A DNA stretch of 40,412 nucleotides, from positions 1-40,412 of the IMG/VR virus record IMGVR_UViG_2209111019_000001; one strand, given 5' to 3'. A program made the position numbers and the translations under genes. The DNA comes from a virus. The notes beneath the pieces are model-generated. The model saw only the letters and a list, made by a program, of their open reading frames with translations, ran no database searches and was not told the origin of the DNA. Below are positions 1 to 6,495 of the stretch, piece by piece; positions within the stretch are counted from its first letter, which is position 1; the number at the start of each line of letters is the position of its first letter.

Positions 1-124
1 ATCCCTGATGCCCACAGAACGGAAGATTGCACTACCCCCACCCATAAACGGACATACCAGGACAGGAATGGCTACGCAGCGTCACACACGCACCGGTATG
101 GTCACGGGGCGTGCCGCTTGCTGC
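1..124. other. Left end of window, no gene seen
   Basis: No ORF with a credible start lies here. The stretch follows the 3' end of the left-most HNH gene in the minus reading direction. HNH genes often sit beside cos ends in actinophages, and the small terminase gene lies at the other end of the window, so this is probably the terminal non-coding stretch next to cos. This is inference from layout only; no cos sequence was recognised. Confidence 0.4.
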
Positions 125-463
125 TTACACCCTGTCTCGCTTCGCGCTGTTACAGCTCTTGCACAGCACACGTAGGTTGTCCGGGTGGCTGGCTCCGCCC
201 TTACTCAGCGGGATGACGTGATCAAGCGTCAGCTCTCGCGCTGTGTGGCTTGGTCGCTGCCAGCCAGGGCATACATAGCCGTACTCAGCAACCCACTTGC
301 CTATCAGCTCAGCGCGCAGCCTGCGCCAGGCAGCACCGTAGCCACGTGCTGTGCTACTGCCACGCTGCCGGCCACGCTCACGCTCTGCCTCACGCTGGTG
401 GACGTCACAGCGAGATGGGTTAGCTGTAAGGCGACTGCAAATCAAGCAGGGCCGTTTTCTCAC
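125..463 (-). CDS. HNH endonuclease (genome-end type)
   Basis: Predicted HNH nuclease of about 112 residues. A Cys pair near the N-terminus (CLIC) with a following C..H forms a likely zinc site. The HNH core is [10 protein letters not shown], then [11 protein letters not shown], then a basic tail. In HK97-type phages an HNH protein coded near the terminase genes or the genome end takes part in cos cleavage and packaging with terminase; the position at the window end fits that role. An ATG exists upstream at 487, but the GTG at 463 has a strong AAAGGAG site just before it, so I prefer 463. The role in packaging is inferred. Confidence 0.8.
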   Translation of the reverse strand: MRKRPCLICSRLTANPSRCDVHQREAERERGRQRGSSTARGYGAAWRRLRAELIGKWVAEYGYVCPGWQRPSHTARELTLDHVIPLSKGGASHPDNLRVLCKSCNSAKRDRV

Positions 464-539
464 TGGCTCCGCTCCTTTGCTGTGCATAGAACGTACTGCG
501 GCCCGGCTACGCCACTAGGGCATAACCGGGCACGTAGTG

Positions 540-806
540 CTAGAACGGCGGAGTTTGGTATCCCATATCGCGCCGTGTCTTCGCCTTGTGGCAGACAGCG
601 CGGCAGAGTATTTGGACGTTATCCGCGACGTCGCGGCCACCCTTGTACAGCGGGCGGATATGGTCGATATCAACGGCGCTAGGCAGCAGCGAAGCCCCGC
701 AGCCGGCGCACGTGGCCCAGCCGCTAGCGCGAATCTGCTTGCGCAAGGCGTCAGCCGCATTATCGCCTTCGGCTATGGCTCGCGTCCGGCGGTATGGTGA
801 AATCAC
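540..806 (-). CDS. HNH endonuclease, second copy
   Basis: Small HNH-type nuclease. A CAGC pair, the core DIDHIRPLYKGG, then DNVQILCRAVCHKAKT form a compact zinc-finger HNH fold; the second metal-site Cys pair is spaced CRAVC rather than the usual CxxC. The open frame reaches 848, but that start lies inside the T-arm of the Trp tRNA. The GTG at 806 with GAGG upstream is a better start and clears the tRNA. It may be a homing-type or packaging-associated nuclease. Two HNH genes at one genome end, separated by only about 75 bp, may be an old duplication, although the sequences have diverged. Confidence 0.7.
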   Translation of the reverse strand: MISPYRRTRAIAEGDNAADALRKQIRASGWATCAGCGASLLPSAVDIDHIRPLYKGGRDVADNVQILCRAVCHKAKTRRDMGYQTPPF

Positions 807-824
807 GCCACGCCTCGCTTTCGG

Positions 825-896
825 CACACCCTGATGGAATCGAACCACCTACGCGCGGGTTTGGAATCCGCCGCTCTTCCAGTGAGCTAAGGGCAT
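825..896 (-). tRNA. tRNA-Trp (CCA anticodon)
   Basis: Cloverleaf read on the minus strand: 7-bp acceptor stem (ATGCCCT with AGGGTGT, including wobble pairs), D stem GCTC/GAGC, anticodon loop TTCCAAA giving CCA, and T arm GGTGG-TTCGATT-CCATC. The anticodon stem has one A-C mismatch at its top. The full 3' CCA is not encoded. It is last in the tRNA array before the HNH genes. Confidence 0.85.
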
Positions 897-966
897 AGGC
901 TCCGCCGTCAACGCAGCGGAGAGCTGGCTTGGTGCAAACTTGGGCACCGAGGGAGCTACCCTCACG

Positions 967-1039
967 CTGGCCGGGCAAGGATCGAACTTGCGACTAACGG
1001 ATTAACAATCCGCTGCTCTGCCCTCTGAGCTACCGGCCA
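967..1039 (-). tRNA. tRNA-Asn (GTT anticodon)
   Basis: Perfect 7-bp acceptor TGGCCGG/CCGGCCA, D stem GCTC/GAGC, anticodon loop TTGTTAA giving GTT, and T arm GCAAG-TTCGATC-CTTGC with G as discriminator base. CCA is not encoded. All stems are well paired, so this should be functional. Confidence 0.92.
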
Positions 1040-1092
1040 TTGGCCCTGCGCCTCCGTCTCCGACTTTCGTCGTTTCCGCGCGCCAGCGCCCG

Positions 1093-1167
1093 TCTGCCCG
1101 GATGGATTCGAACCATCGACATACGCCGTATCAGGGCGCCGCTCTAACCATGCTGAGCTACGGGCAA
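1093..1167 (-). tRNA. tRNA-Ile (GAT anticodon)
   Basis: Acceptor TTGCCCG/CGGGCAG with one G-T pair, D stem GCTC/GAGC, anticodon stem GCGCC/GGCGT around loop CTGATAC (GAT), and T arm GATGG-TTCGAAT-CCATC. Discriminator A. CCA is not encoded. Confidence 0.9.
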
Positions 1168-1240
1168 ATTGAATCCGGTCAGATCTGATGGCCGGTAATC
1201 ATCTGCGGGTAGTTTCGCGCGGAGGTACTACCAACCTCCG

Positions 1241-1306
1241 GAGCCGCACCCGGAATCGAACCGGGGCCCCTGTGTGCACCATTGGGCAGCGAACCTGCCT
1301 GCGGCC
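1241..1306 (-). tRNA. degenerate tRNA-like element
   Basis: The acceptor (GGCCGCA with TGCGGCT) and a canonical T arm (CCCGG-TTCGATT-CCGGG) are clear, but the span is only about 66 nt. The D arm is a tight GCAG/CTGC hairpin. The anticodon arm pairs poorly; the best 7-nt loop is GTGCACA, which would read GCA (Cys), with only three of five stem pairs. It could be a decaying tRNA, a tRNA-like structure, or a tRNA with an unusual fold. Confidence 0.45.
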
Positions 1307-1423
1307 AAGTTTTAGGGCTACTCGCTTCCCGCTGCAACCAAGAACCACCCTGGCCAGTACGGGCCGGTTTCACCCAAGGTGCGCGACATCCCGGCTGGTT
1401 AGGCCAGAAGACGTACACCTACG
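1307..1423. other. 117-bp spacer inside the tRNA array
   Basis: No tRNA fold and no ORF with a ribosome binding site is visible between the Asp tRNA and the degenerate tRNA. It may hold a processing site or the remnant of a lost tRNA. Confidence 0.4.
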
Positions 1424-1499
1424 CGCTCCCTACCGGATTTGAACCGGTGTCCTCCCGCATGACAAGCGGGCGCTCTGGGCCAGACTGAGCCAAGAGAGC
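1424..1499 (-). tRNA. tRNA-Asp (GTC anticodon)
   Basis: Acceptor GCTCTCT/AGGGAGC, D stem GCTC/GAGC, perfect anticodon stem CCCGC/GCGGG around loop TTGTCAT (GTC), and T arm ACCGG-TTCAAAT-CCGGT, discriminator G. CCA is not encoded. It is first in the array in the reading direction, about 170 nt below a copy of the CTGAATAGG motif. Confidence 0.92.
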
Positions 1500-1669
1500 A
1501 AGGGGCTTCGCCACCAGACCCCAATGGCCCAAGATGGCGAAGCCAGCCGCGCGACTCAGAACCACGGGAGAGATCGTGGGAGTCTAGCGCGGATTCTTAG
1601 AGGGTAGACGCTCTGTCCACCGGACGTCATTGCGTATTGCGTGTGCGGCCTTCTTTCCCTCACATACTA

Positions 1670-1689
1670 TTGCGTCCAAGCCTATTCAG
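1670..1689 (-). promoter_or_regulatory. CTGAATAGG motif, copy A (before tRNA array)
   Basis: Minus-strand reading CTGAATAGGCTTGGACGCAA differs from the best copies at two adjacent positions (CT for TC). It lies between copy 1 of the 102-bp dyad element and the tRNA array, in the orientation shared by all other copies. It is a candidate phage-specific promoter for the tRNA and HNH genes. Confidence 0.55.
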
Positions 1690-1714
1690 CGCGAGGGGCC
1701 GGCGGATGGCCCGT

Positions 1715-1816
1715 GATGACGAATGACGTGTTGGACACCCGATCCGGGTTACTCCTACAGAACTTATTTTGTATAGGTGGATCGGAAGTACTGTCTAAAA
1801 CGTCATACGTCATCAC
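1715..1816 (-). repeat. 102-bp dyad promoter element, copy 1
   Basis: AT-rich element, identical to 20939-21040 except at 1722. Its ends are inverted repeats: GATGACGAATGACG here (one mismatch) and CGTCATACGTCATC. Looser symmetry continues inward (GACA and GGATC/GATCC blocks). The minus strand holds TAGACA (1792-1797), a 16-bp spacer and TATACA (1770-1775), a good sigma70-type promoter firing toward the tRNA array. The paired arms flanking the promoter suggest operator sites for a regulator. It lies between the integrase 3' end and motif copy A. Confidence 0.65.
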
Positions 1817-1850
1817 TGTAGTGACTACTGGTAGTCAACTGGTGACTCTA
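1816..1850. other. attP: candidate attP dyad at integrase 3' end
   Basis: A perfect 7+7 dyad with a 2-nt centre, TGACTAC-TG-GTAGTCA, spans 1822-1837, with partial outer symmetry (CACT/AGTG blocks) reaching the integrase stop codon. Serine-integrase attP sites are imperfect dyads of about 40-50 bp around a central dinucleotide and usually abut the int gene, so position and shape fit. No attB match can be tested here. The neighbouring 102-bp element is an alternative site. Confidence 0.35.
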
Positions 1851-3509
1851 TGCGTCGCCGCTATCCGCCCGCTGATCCAATCCCGCGAATTCGACGCGCA
1901 CCCGTTTGGAAACGTCCAAAATCCTCGGGCGCCCCGGAAGGCTCGCCGACTTGGAAACTGTGATGCGGCTCACAAAGAGCGAGACGAACTCCCGGCGCGC
2001 TTCGGTGTCTGCGCTGTGCCACCAAGAGCCAGGGCCGATCGGATCCAAGTCCGGATCTTCCGGGAACCACTGCTGAATAGGCAGCCGGACAATTTCCGCC
2101 TCCGTCAGCACCGCTAGCCGCGCCTCCACTGCGCGAAGTTGCCCCGCGTACGACAACACGCGCTCAGACCAGTGCCGCCGGCCAATAGGGTTGGCGTACT
2201 CCGGCGCTTCCTCGCGGCCGTATAGCTCCGTCAGAGCGTCCGTAAGGTGGCGCTGGTCGGATTCTGCCGCCTCGCGCTCTCCGGCCCGTACAGGGCTTTC
2301 TACGCGCCTTCCGTAGCGCAGTGTGGCCTCCGCCAGGACGGTAAGGGCTTCCTCGTCGCCTTCCGCTGCGGAGATCAGCGCGAAGATCCGGCGAGCCACG
2401 TAGTCGTCTACAGCGGGCAGGCTGATGGTGTTACCGCCGGTATGCGTTCGGCCCGTGTGGTCCAGCTTCGCGCGCGGGCAGCGGTAGCTTCGCACTCCGG
2501 TCGATACAGGCGCGAAACGGCTCATTGGGTAGCCGCATTCGCAAAACAGCAACTTCGCCCCGCTGAACAGGCTTTCGCCCGGAACGGCTGTGCGGCCCCG
2601 TGTGCGCCCTTTGAGCCAGTCCTGTACGCCGTGCCACTCCTCCGGCGACAACGGCGCCTCGAAGTCCAGCAAAAGCGGCGCCCCCGTGGCCGGATCCCGG
2701 TTGTACGTGAAGCCCAGCGGATGCCTCACGCGCTCCCCGCTGTCTGTGATCAGGATCGGCTCAGCGTCATAGCCTGCGATCCGCGGATCTTCGAGGTACC
2801 GGCGAACCGTGGTGGCGTCCCACATCCGGTGCTCATTTTGCCGCCCGGGAATCCCGCGGATGGTCAGCTCTGACGCCAGATCTGTGAGCGTGGCTCCGGG
2901 TGAGTACAGCGCGGCCAGTGCAGCAGCGCGCAGAACCTTGGCTTCCTCCGGTTCCGGCGTGAGGAGTTGCACCGCGATGTTCCCGCGCATCTCCTTGCGG
3001 GTGGTCAGTCCGTACGGAGAGCGTCCGCCCACGTACCCGCCGGCTTCCCGCGCCTTACGCTTCGCGCCGGCCACTGCTGCTGACTTGTTCGATGATTCCC
3101 GGTTGTTGCCCTCCATGCGGACAATGACCGTGATCAGCGAGACGAAATCGTTCGGCTGGAACACGCCTTCGGTCACGCTGACGATCGTGATCCCGTACGA
3201 CCAGAGTTGCAGGATCGTCGGAAGCGCGTCCTGCGGGGTCAGCCGGGTGAATCTACTCAGGTAGTGGACGATGATGTGATCGAACTTGCGCGCGGCAGCG
3301 TCCTTCAACAATCTGTTGAAGCCTTCACGCACTGCGGACGGATCCCACCCGCTACGCCCGATGTCCTCATAGGCTGTGCCGTACAGGGCAAGCTCTCGCC
3401 GTTCGGCTTCCTCCGCTGTCTGGTCGCGCTGATCTTGCGGACTCGCCTCGCTGCCGTCCGCCTTGCCGCTGCTCTGCCGGATGTACCGTCCGGCTACGCC
3501 GAGTGCCAT
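1848..3509 (-). CDS. int: phiC31-type large serine integrase
   Basis: Site-specific recombinase of 553 residues that would join phage attP to host attB and form the lysogen. The N-terminal resolvase domain begins GRYIRQSS; Ser13 in the YxRQS motif is the expected nucleophile, as in phiC31. The recombinase domain carries GGYVGGRSPYG and WDATTVRRYLEDPRIAGYDAE, close to the matching phiC31 segments. A zinc domain follows (FCECGYPM plus a later YRCP), then a coiled-coil stretch, then QQWFPEDPDLDPIGPGSWW, also shared with phiC31. It is somewhat shorter than phiC31 integrase (about 605 residues). The start has no strong ribosome site (GGCAGC). The RDF-like gene at 17.0-17.7 kb would be its partner for excision. 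Confidence 0.95.
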   Translation of the reverse strand: MALGVAGRYIRQSSGKADGSEASPQDQRDQTAEEAERRELALYGTAYEDIGRSGWDPSAVREGFNRLLKDAAARKFDHIIVHYLSRFTRLTPQDALPTILQLWSYGITIVSVTEGVFQPNDFVSLITVIVRMEGNNRESSNKSAAVAGAKRKAREAGGYVGGRSPYGLTTRKEMRGNIAVQLLTPEPEEAKVLRAAALAALYSPGATLTDLASELTIRGIPGRQNEHRMWDATTVRRYLEDPRIAGYDAEPILITDSGERVRHPLGFTYNRDPATGAPLLLDFEAPLSPEEWHGVQDWLKGRTRGRTAVPGESLFSGAKLLFCECGYPMSRFAPVSTGVRSYRCPRAKLDHTGRTHTGGNTISLPAVDDYVARRIFALISAAEGDEEALTVLAEATLRYGRRVESPVRAGEREAAESDQRHLTDALTELYGREEAPEYANPIGRRHWSERVLSYAGQLRAVEARLAVLTEAEIVRLPIQQWFPEDPDLDPIGPGSWWHSADTEARREFVSLFVSRITVSKSASLPGRPRILDVSKRVRVEFAGLDQRADSGDA

Positions 3510-3578
3510 GCTGCCAGGCTATCAGTAATGTGGCGTCATGAAGGTGACGCCGGGTTTAGGATACTGGCCTTGACCAGC

Positions 3579-3618
3579 GCAAAGCCCCTTGCGGATGGTG
3601 GCTTGCAAGGGGCTTTGC
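3579..3618. terminator. strong bidirectional hairpin
   Basis: Perfect 14-bp arms (GCAAAGCCCCTTGC and its complement) around a 12-nt loop, with AAAG/CTTT at the stem base. It lies 15 bp beyond the stop of the 93-residue gene and upstream of int, so it would isolate integrase from upstream early transcription. Confidence 0.8.
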
Positions 3619-3632
3619 GTTCCTTGGTGGGT

Positions 3633-3914
3633 CTATAGCTCCGTGGTGTCCGCCAGCTCAAGCCGGGCAACCTCCGCGCGTCTGGCTGCCTGCTCTCGCT
3701 GCTCCGGGTAGTGCTCCGCCAGAACGGTGGCCCAGGCCCGCGTCAGGCTGGCCCCAGTGGCGCACGGAGCCCCGACGGCACATCGCTCGCACATGAAGGC
3801 GTGTGCCCGGAGCATGCCCAGCGAGGGATCCTCGGTCCGTACAGTCTCGGCCGCTGATCCCTCGCTGGGGATAAGCGACATTCTCAGCGCGTTGGCGCTG
3901 TCCGCTTCGGTCAT
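3633..3914 (-). CDS. small Cys-rich hypothetical protein
   Basis: Protein of 93 residues with a Cys cluster CERCAVGAPC in the middle, which could bind one metal ion with a further ligand elsewhere, and a charged helical C-terminus. I do not recognise a family with a known function. The ATG at 3914 has no clear Shine-Dalgarno site; an alternative ATG lies at residue 12. A perfect 14-bp palindrome sits 10 bp upstream of the start, so the gene may be controlled separately from the operon above it. It ends just before a strong terminator. Confidence 0.6.
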   Translation of the reverse strand: MTEADSANALRMSLIPSEGSAAETVRTEDPSLGMLRAHAFMCERCAVGAPCATGASLTRAWATVLAEHYPEQREQAARRAEVARLELADTTEL

Positions 3915-3924
3915 GTTCGATTAT

Positions 3925-3938
3925 CCGATCTAGATCGG
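3925..3938. promoter_or_regulatory. 14-bp palindrome before small gene
   Basis: CCGATCTAGATCGG is a perfect palindrome ending 10 bp before the ATG at 3914. A short CTGAC/GTCAG dyad lies just upstream. A dimeric regulator could bind here; no other copy was seen in the window. Confidence 0.4.
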
Positions 3939-3987
3939 TCCCTGACCCTGTGTCAGCGGCCGATTCCAGAGTACGCCTTTGGCGCCG

Positions 3988-4194
3988 TTACGCAATGGGT
4001 TGTTCGTCCGTTACGTCGTACGTGAACTGGCCGACGCTAACGCGCTGGCTACCGCCCACAACGCACGTAATGGCCGTGTCAGCCGCTTGCGCAGTGGCCG
4101 GCGTACCAAACCGCTGGTGGTACTCCCGATCGTCTGACAGCGCGGCCAGCACCTCACCGCGCGTTCCGCTGTAGGTGGTTCCGTCTCGCCTCAC
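3988..4194 (-). CDS. hypothetical protein, 68 aa
   Basis: Small soluble protein with no recognised domain. The GTG start overlaps the TGA stop of the preceding gene (GTGA), with GAGG about 10 nt upstream, which indicates translational coupling. Composition is mildly acidic in the centre with a YHQRFG segment. It is last in a two-gene unit. Confidence 0.6.
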   Translation of the reverse strand: MRRDGTTYSGTRGEVLAALSDDREYHQRFGTPATAQAADTAITCVVGGSQRVSVGQFTYDVTDEQPIA

Positions 4195-4568
4195 CTTGCC
4201 GGCACCTCAATTCCGCGGCTCCGTGCCGCCGTTACTTGCTCATCCCAGACGCACCATGGTGCGCCGTGCGGTTCCAGGATGCCCACCGCGGAGCGCACCC
4301 AGGTGTCTCTGCCGAGTATTCCTCCGGTGATCATTCCGTAAGCGGACACCGCAAAACGATCATGTTTGGCCTTGATCAATGTCGCGGCAATGATCTTTCC
4401 CCAAACGCGCAGTGCCACAGTCAGCTCTGCGCACGAATAAACGAACTCATGTCCTACCGGATCCCCATCCGGCAGAGCTGCCCAAGTCCACCCGTCCCCT
4501 GTGACAAGTGCGATAGGCACGAATACGACCAGTCTAACCGTGTGTGACACGGCGTCAAAAACTGGCAT
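4191..4568 (-). CDS. hypothetical protein, about 125 aa
   Basis: The open frame begins at 4622, but the ATG at 4568 is preceded by GGGGGTTGC, the only good ribosome site, so I place the start there. The sequence has a hydrophobic stretch near the N-terminus (VRLVVFVPIALV) that may be a membrane segment or a buried strand, a Trp-rich middle, and ends RSRGIEVPAR. A similar GIEV ending occurs in the small protein at 15936-16121. No family is recognised. Its stop overlaps the next gene. Confidence 0.55.
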   Translation of the reverse strand: MPVFDAVSHTVRLVVFVPIALVTGDGWTWAALPDGDPVGHEFVYSCAELTVALRVWGKIIAATLIKAKHDRFAVSAYGMITGGILGRDTWVRSAVGILEPHGAPWCVWDEQVTAARSRGIEVPAR

Positions 4569-4704
4569 GCAACCCCCGGTTGTGAAGGTTCTGTGTGCTT
4601 CCCCTGGCCGGAAATGTTGCACCCCCGACCGCGGAAAGTCCAGTTCCGGCCAAAACTACTTCGGGTAATAGTTAGTTGCCCTAAAGAACTGATTTTTGGG
4701 CATG
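4569..4704. promoter_or_regulatory. leader region with 9-bp inverted repeat
   Basis: Non-coding stretch before the 125-residue gene. TGGCCGGAA (4605-4613) and TTCCGGCCA (4644-4652) form an inverted repeat 30 bp apart. The segment next to the terminator is AT-rich (TAACTATTAC on the minus strand) and could supply a -10 box. The repeat may be an operator; this is inferred from symmetry only. Confidence 0.35.
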
Positions 4705-4734
4705 AAAAAGCCCCCGGAGTTACCCGGGGGTAGC
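4705..4734 (-). terminator. rho-independent terminator
   Basis: On the minus strand GCTACCCCCGG, a short loop and CCGGGGGC are followed by TTTTT. It lies 5 bp beyond the stop of the gene at 4739-5173 and has the classic stem plus U-tract form. Confidence 0.85.
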
Positions 4735-4738
4735 TTTC

Positions 4739-5173
4739 TCAGTTAGCGGCGTCCCACACTGCCCGTCCTACGCTGCCCGGCTTGCTGCTGGCGGAAGCGT
4801 GCCGCGTGGCGCCGAATGTCTCGCCGTTTCGCTCCGCCCAGTAGCTCAAGTACGCCTCCGGGATCCATGAAGCGGCACCCTCCGTCTTGGGCCTGGCCGG
4901 CGTGACGTCGCTGATGACATAACGCTTACCCCCGGCAGTGACGATCCGGCGCCCCTCGCTGTCCGTCTCCGGCGTCGCCTTCGGCTCTTCGACCAGAACC
5001 AGCGTGACCGATCGGCCATCCTTGTATTCGATCGCGTGGCGGGTGCTGCCGGACGACATGCTACGAACCGCGCTCTTGCCCTCCATCATCGCCGTGTTTA
5101 CTTCCGCCATAGCGACCTTGACAGCCACGTGGGTGGTGGTGCCGTTCTCAGTCCGCTGGTAGACCTTGCTCAT
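4739..5173 (-). CDS. hypothetical protein, 144 aa
   Basis: The ATG at 5173 (MSKVYQRTENG) has GGAGGCGGACACC upstream, so the extra N-terminal residues of the open frame are discarded. The protein has a repeated beta-like pattern (RSVTLVLVEE, GGKRYVISDV) and a C-terminal segment WIPEAYLSYWAERNGETFG. No known family is recognised. It stands alone, with a sigma70-like promoter and a copy of the 16-bp palindrome upstream and a terminator downstream, so it is an independently regulated single gene. Repressor control in the lysogen is likely if the palindrome is the immunity operator. Confidence 0.65.
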   Translation of the reverse strand: MSKVYQRTENGTTTHVAVKVAMAEVNTAMMEGKSAVRSMSSGSTRHAIEYKDGRSVTLVLVEEPKATPETDSEGRRIVTAGGKRYVISDVTPARPKTEGAASWIPEAYLSYWAERNGETFGATRHASASSKPGSVGRAVWDAAN

Positions 5174-5197
5174 GGTGTCCGCCTCCGTTGTTTTGCT

Positions 5198-5234
5198 GTT
5201 GAGACAACTATGGCATGCGGAAGCGCCGGCGTGC
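5198..5234 (-). promoter_or_regulatory. sigma70-like promoter for the 144-aa gene
   Basis: On the minus strand TTGCAC is followed after about 18 bp by CATAGT, between the palindrome at 5245-5260 and the ATG at 5173. The palindrome lies just upstream of the -35 box, where a bound repressor could block polymerase. Confidence 0.45.
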
Positions 5235-5244
5235 AAGGTTTGAG

Positions 5245-5260
5245 CGGAGAAATTTCTCCG
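5245..5260. promoter_or_regulatory. 16-bp palindrome operator, copy 1
   Basis: Perfect CGGAGAAATTTCTCCG, flanked by TTTGAG on one side and GTTGAAC on the other. It lies just upstream of a promoter. Seven identical cores exist in the window; they resemble the conserved inverted repeats bound by the phiC31 repressor in number and placement. Confidence 0.7.
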
Positions 5261-5267
5261 GTTGAAC

Positions 5268-5426
5268 TCAGCGAGTCGTGTGCAGCATGGTCCGGCCGCT
5301 GTGTGCCGCTGGGCTGGTCACGTGGGCAGCGCCGTAGGGCATCGTGTACTGCGGTACCGGCGCAGCATGCGGCAGGAAGGCGACGAACGCCATCAGTATC
5401 AGAAATGTAGTCGTTAGTGCACGCAC
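5268..5426 (-). CDS. small membrane or secreted peptide, 52 aa
   Basis: GTG start at 5426 with a strong GGAGGGG site; the longer open frame to 5477 lacks one. The N-terminus has one Arg and then a hydrophobic run (LTTTFLILMAFVAFL), ending near PHAAP, which looks like a signal peptide or a single membrane span. The remainder is short and His/Ser-rich. The function is unknown; such peptides in phage early regions sometimes act at the host membrane. Confidence 0.55.
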   Translation of the reverse strand: MRALTTTFLILMAFVAFLPHAAPVPQYTMPYGAAHVTSPAAHSGRTMLHTTR

Positions 5427-5497
5427 AGTAATCCCCTCCTGCTCCGCATAATAGCAAACCCCCTCACCCGTAGGCAAGGGGGCCGCTATGGCGCTGC

Positions 5498-5845
5498 TCA
5501 GACCGTGAAACCCTCCCGCGCCATGAAGAGGCGGTAGCTCCGTTCGGCGATGGTACGGCCGTCATCGCGCTTCCTGATGAACTCAGCGGGAGACATGCTC
5601 CACACGCGCCGGAAGTGGTCCGGCCAGTTGCAGCGGGCAATCTCGAAGCGGAGCCGGTAGGACTTGGCCGCACGGGTGATCTCCGCGGCCTTGATCCCCA
5701 GTCGGCGAGCACCGCAGGAAGAGCCAGCGCGAAGCTCCGAACCATCCTCCATGATCAGGTGGTAAGTGGACTTGAGCTCCGTGCGGCCGCACACCTCGCA
5801 CACGGTGCTTTCGTCGCTGATCCCCGCAAGCTTCCAGCCGGCCAT
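5498..5845 (-). CDS. zinc-ribbon hypothetical protein
   Basis: Protein of 115 residues with an N-terminal zinc-binding pattern: CEVCG (about residues 16-20), a beta hairpin, then GSSCGARRLG supplying a further Cys. This arrangement is common in uncharacterised actinophage proteins. The remainder is helical and basic (RFEIARCNWPDHFRRVW). ATG at 5845 has GGGGAG 4 nt upstream. It may bind nucleic acid, but no enzyme motif is seen. Confidence 0.7.
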   Translation of the reverse strand: MAGWKLAGISDESTVCEVCGRTELKSTYHLIMEDGSELRAGSSCGARRLGIKAAEITRAAKSYRLRFEIARCNWPDHFRRVWSMSPAEFIRKRDDGRTIAERSYRLFMAREGFTV

Positions 5846-6068
5846 GTTCTCCCCTTAGTCCGTTCCGCCTTCGAGAGAAGTTAAGCACCTGCGGCGCAGG
5901 CTGTGCAAGCCCCGCAGCGTCCGCCTTCCAGTCGCGCAGCCACTTGCGCTCTTCGCGCCGTCTTGCCGTTCGCCGTGCCTGCCTCCGCTGCCTGCCGGGT
6001 GGCTGCCCGCAGCATGCACAGTCGCGTCCGCCGGGGCCATCAGGGCAATCCTTGCCAAGCATCCGCAT
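5583..6068 (-). CDS. basic Cys-containing protein with long overlap
   Basis: The ATG at 6068 directly follows the stop of the previous gene with GGAGACTAG as ribosome site, and the first 60 residues look real: CPDGPGGRDCACCG, then a strongly basic helix with RRQARRTARRREERKWLRDW. The frame stays open for 161 residues, covering about 260 bp of the zinc-ribbon gene in another frame. A phage gene of this type would normally end near 5850, so the C-terminal half may be a read-through artefact of a lost stop, or a true overlap. It may bind nucleic acid. Confidence 0.5.
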   Translation of the reverse strand: MRMLGKDCPDGPGGRDCACCGQPPGRQRRQARRTARRREERKWLRDWKADAAGLAQPAPQVLNFSRRRNGLRGEHGRLEACGDQRRKHRVRGVRPHGAQVHLPPDHGGWFGASRWLFLRCSPTGDQGRGDHPCGQVLPAPLRDCPLQLAGPLPARVEHVSR

Positions 6069-6455
6069 CTAGTCTCCGATCTCCCGAAGATCCACCAGCG
6101 TTGCGCGGGCGGGGTTGAAAAGCGTCTGCCCGTACAGGTCGCCGACACGCGCGTCGTCGTCCGGCACGTCATAGACGTAGATCAGGTAGCCGGCCGCCCG
6201 CAGCATGCCGTGCCACTGCCCCGAGAACCAGCCGTACAGCGCAGCCAGCGAGTCGAATCCGCAACGCTCGTAATCGTGCATCGAAAACAGCGCGTCGTCA
6301 TCAAACGGCGTCGGGTGCCGCTCATCACCATGCGCCCAGGACATCGCGGATAGCGCATCCTGGTCGATTTCCGGAAGTTCTTCCCGCTGTGAATACGGGC
6401 CGGTGGGGAATCCGTTTTCGCTGATCTTGTCGTGTGCTACTCGCCAAACTCGCAC
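6069..6455 (-). CDS. hypothetical protein, 128 aa
   Basis: GTG start at 6455 with GGAGGAGAGACC upstream. The acidic middle is followed by a conserved-looking segment, HDYERCGFDSLAALYGWFSG, and then VYDVPDDDARVG and QTLFNPARA. This pattern recurs in many actinophage early proteins of unknown function. No catalytic motif is visible. The stop codon is followed directly by the start of the next gene, so the two are coupled. A degenerate tRNA-like fold lies about 40 bp upstream. Confidence 0.65.
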   Translation of the reverse strand: MRVWRVAHDKISENGFPTGPYSQREELPEIDQDALSAMSWAHGDERHPTPFDDDALFSMHDYERCGFDSLAALYGWFSGQWHGMLRAAGYLIYVYDVPDDDARVGDLYGQTLFNPARATLVDLREIGD

Positions 6456-6495
6456 GGTCTCTCCTCCGCTGGCGCGTTTCGCTTGCCTTGCTGAG

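Noticed and set aside
1179-1488. Small open frames across the tRNA array
   Set aside because: They cover good tRNA structures and have no ribosome sites.
1715-1816. 102-bp repeat as a transposon or MITE
   Set aside because: The terminal inverted repeats fit, but no target-site duplication is seen at either copy, and both lie in the same promoter-like context.
2072-2080. CTGAATAGG on the plus strand inside the integrase gene
   Set aside because: It matches the first 9 bp of the repeated motif, but lies in the opposite orientation inside a conserved coding segment (LPIQQW), and the following bases do not match; chance or codon-driven.
5245-5260. 16-bp palindromes as transcription terminators
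   Set aside because: They have no loop and no U-tract, several stand beside separate real terminators, and the perfect conservation of sequence rather than of pairing points to protein binding.
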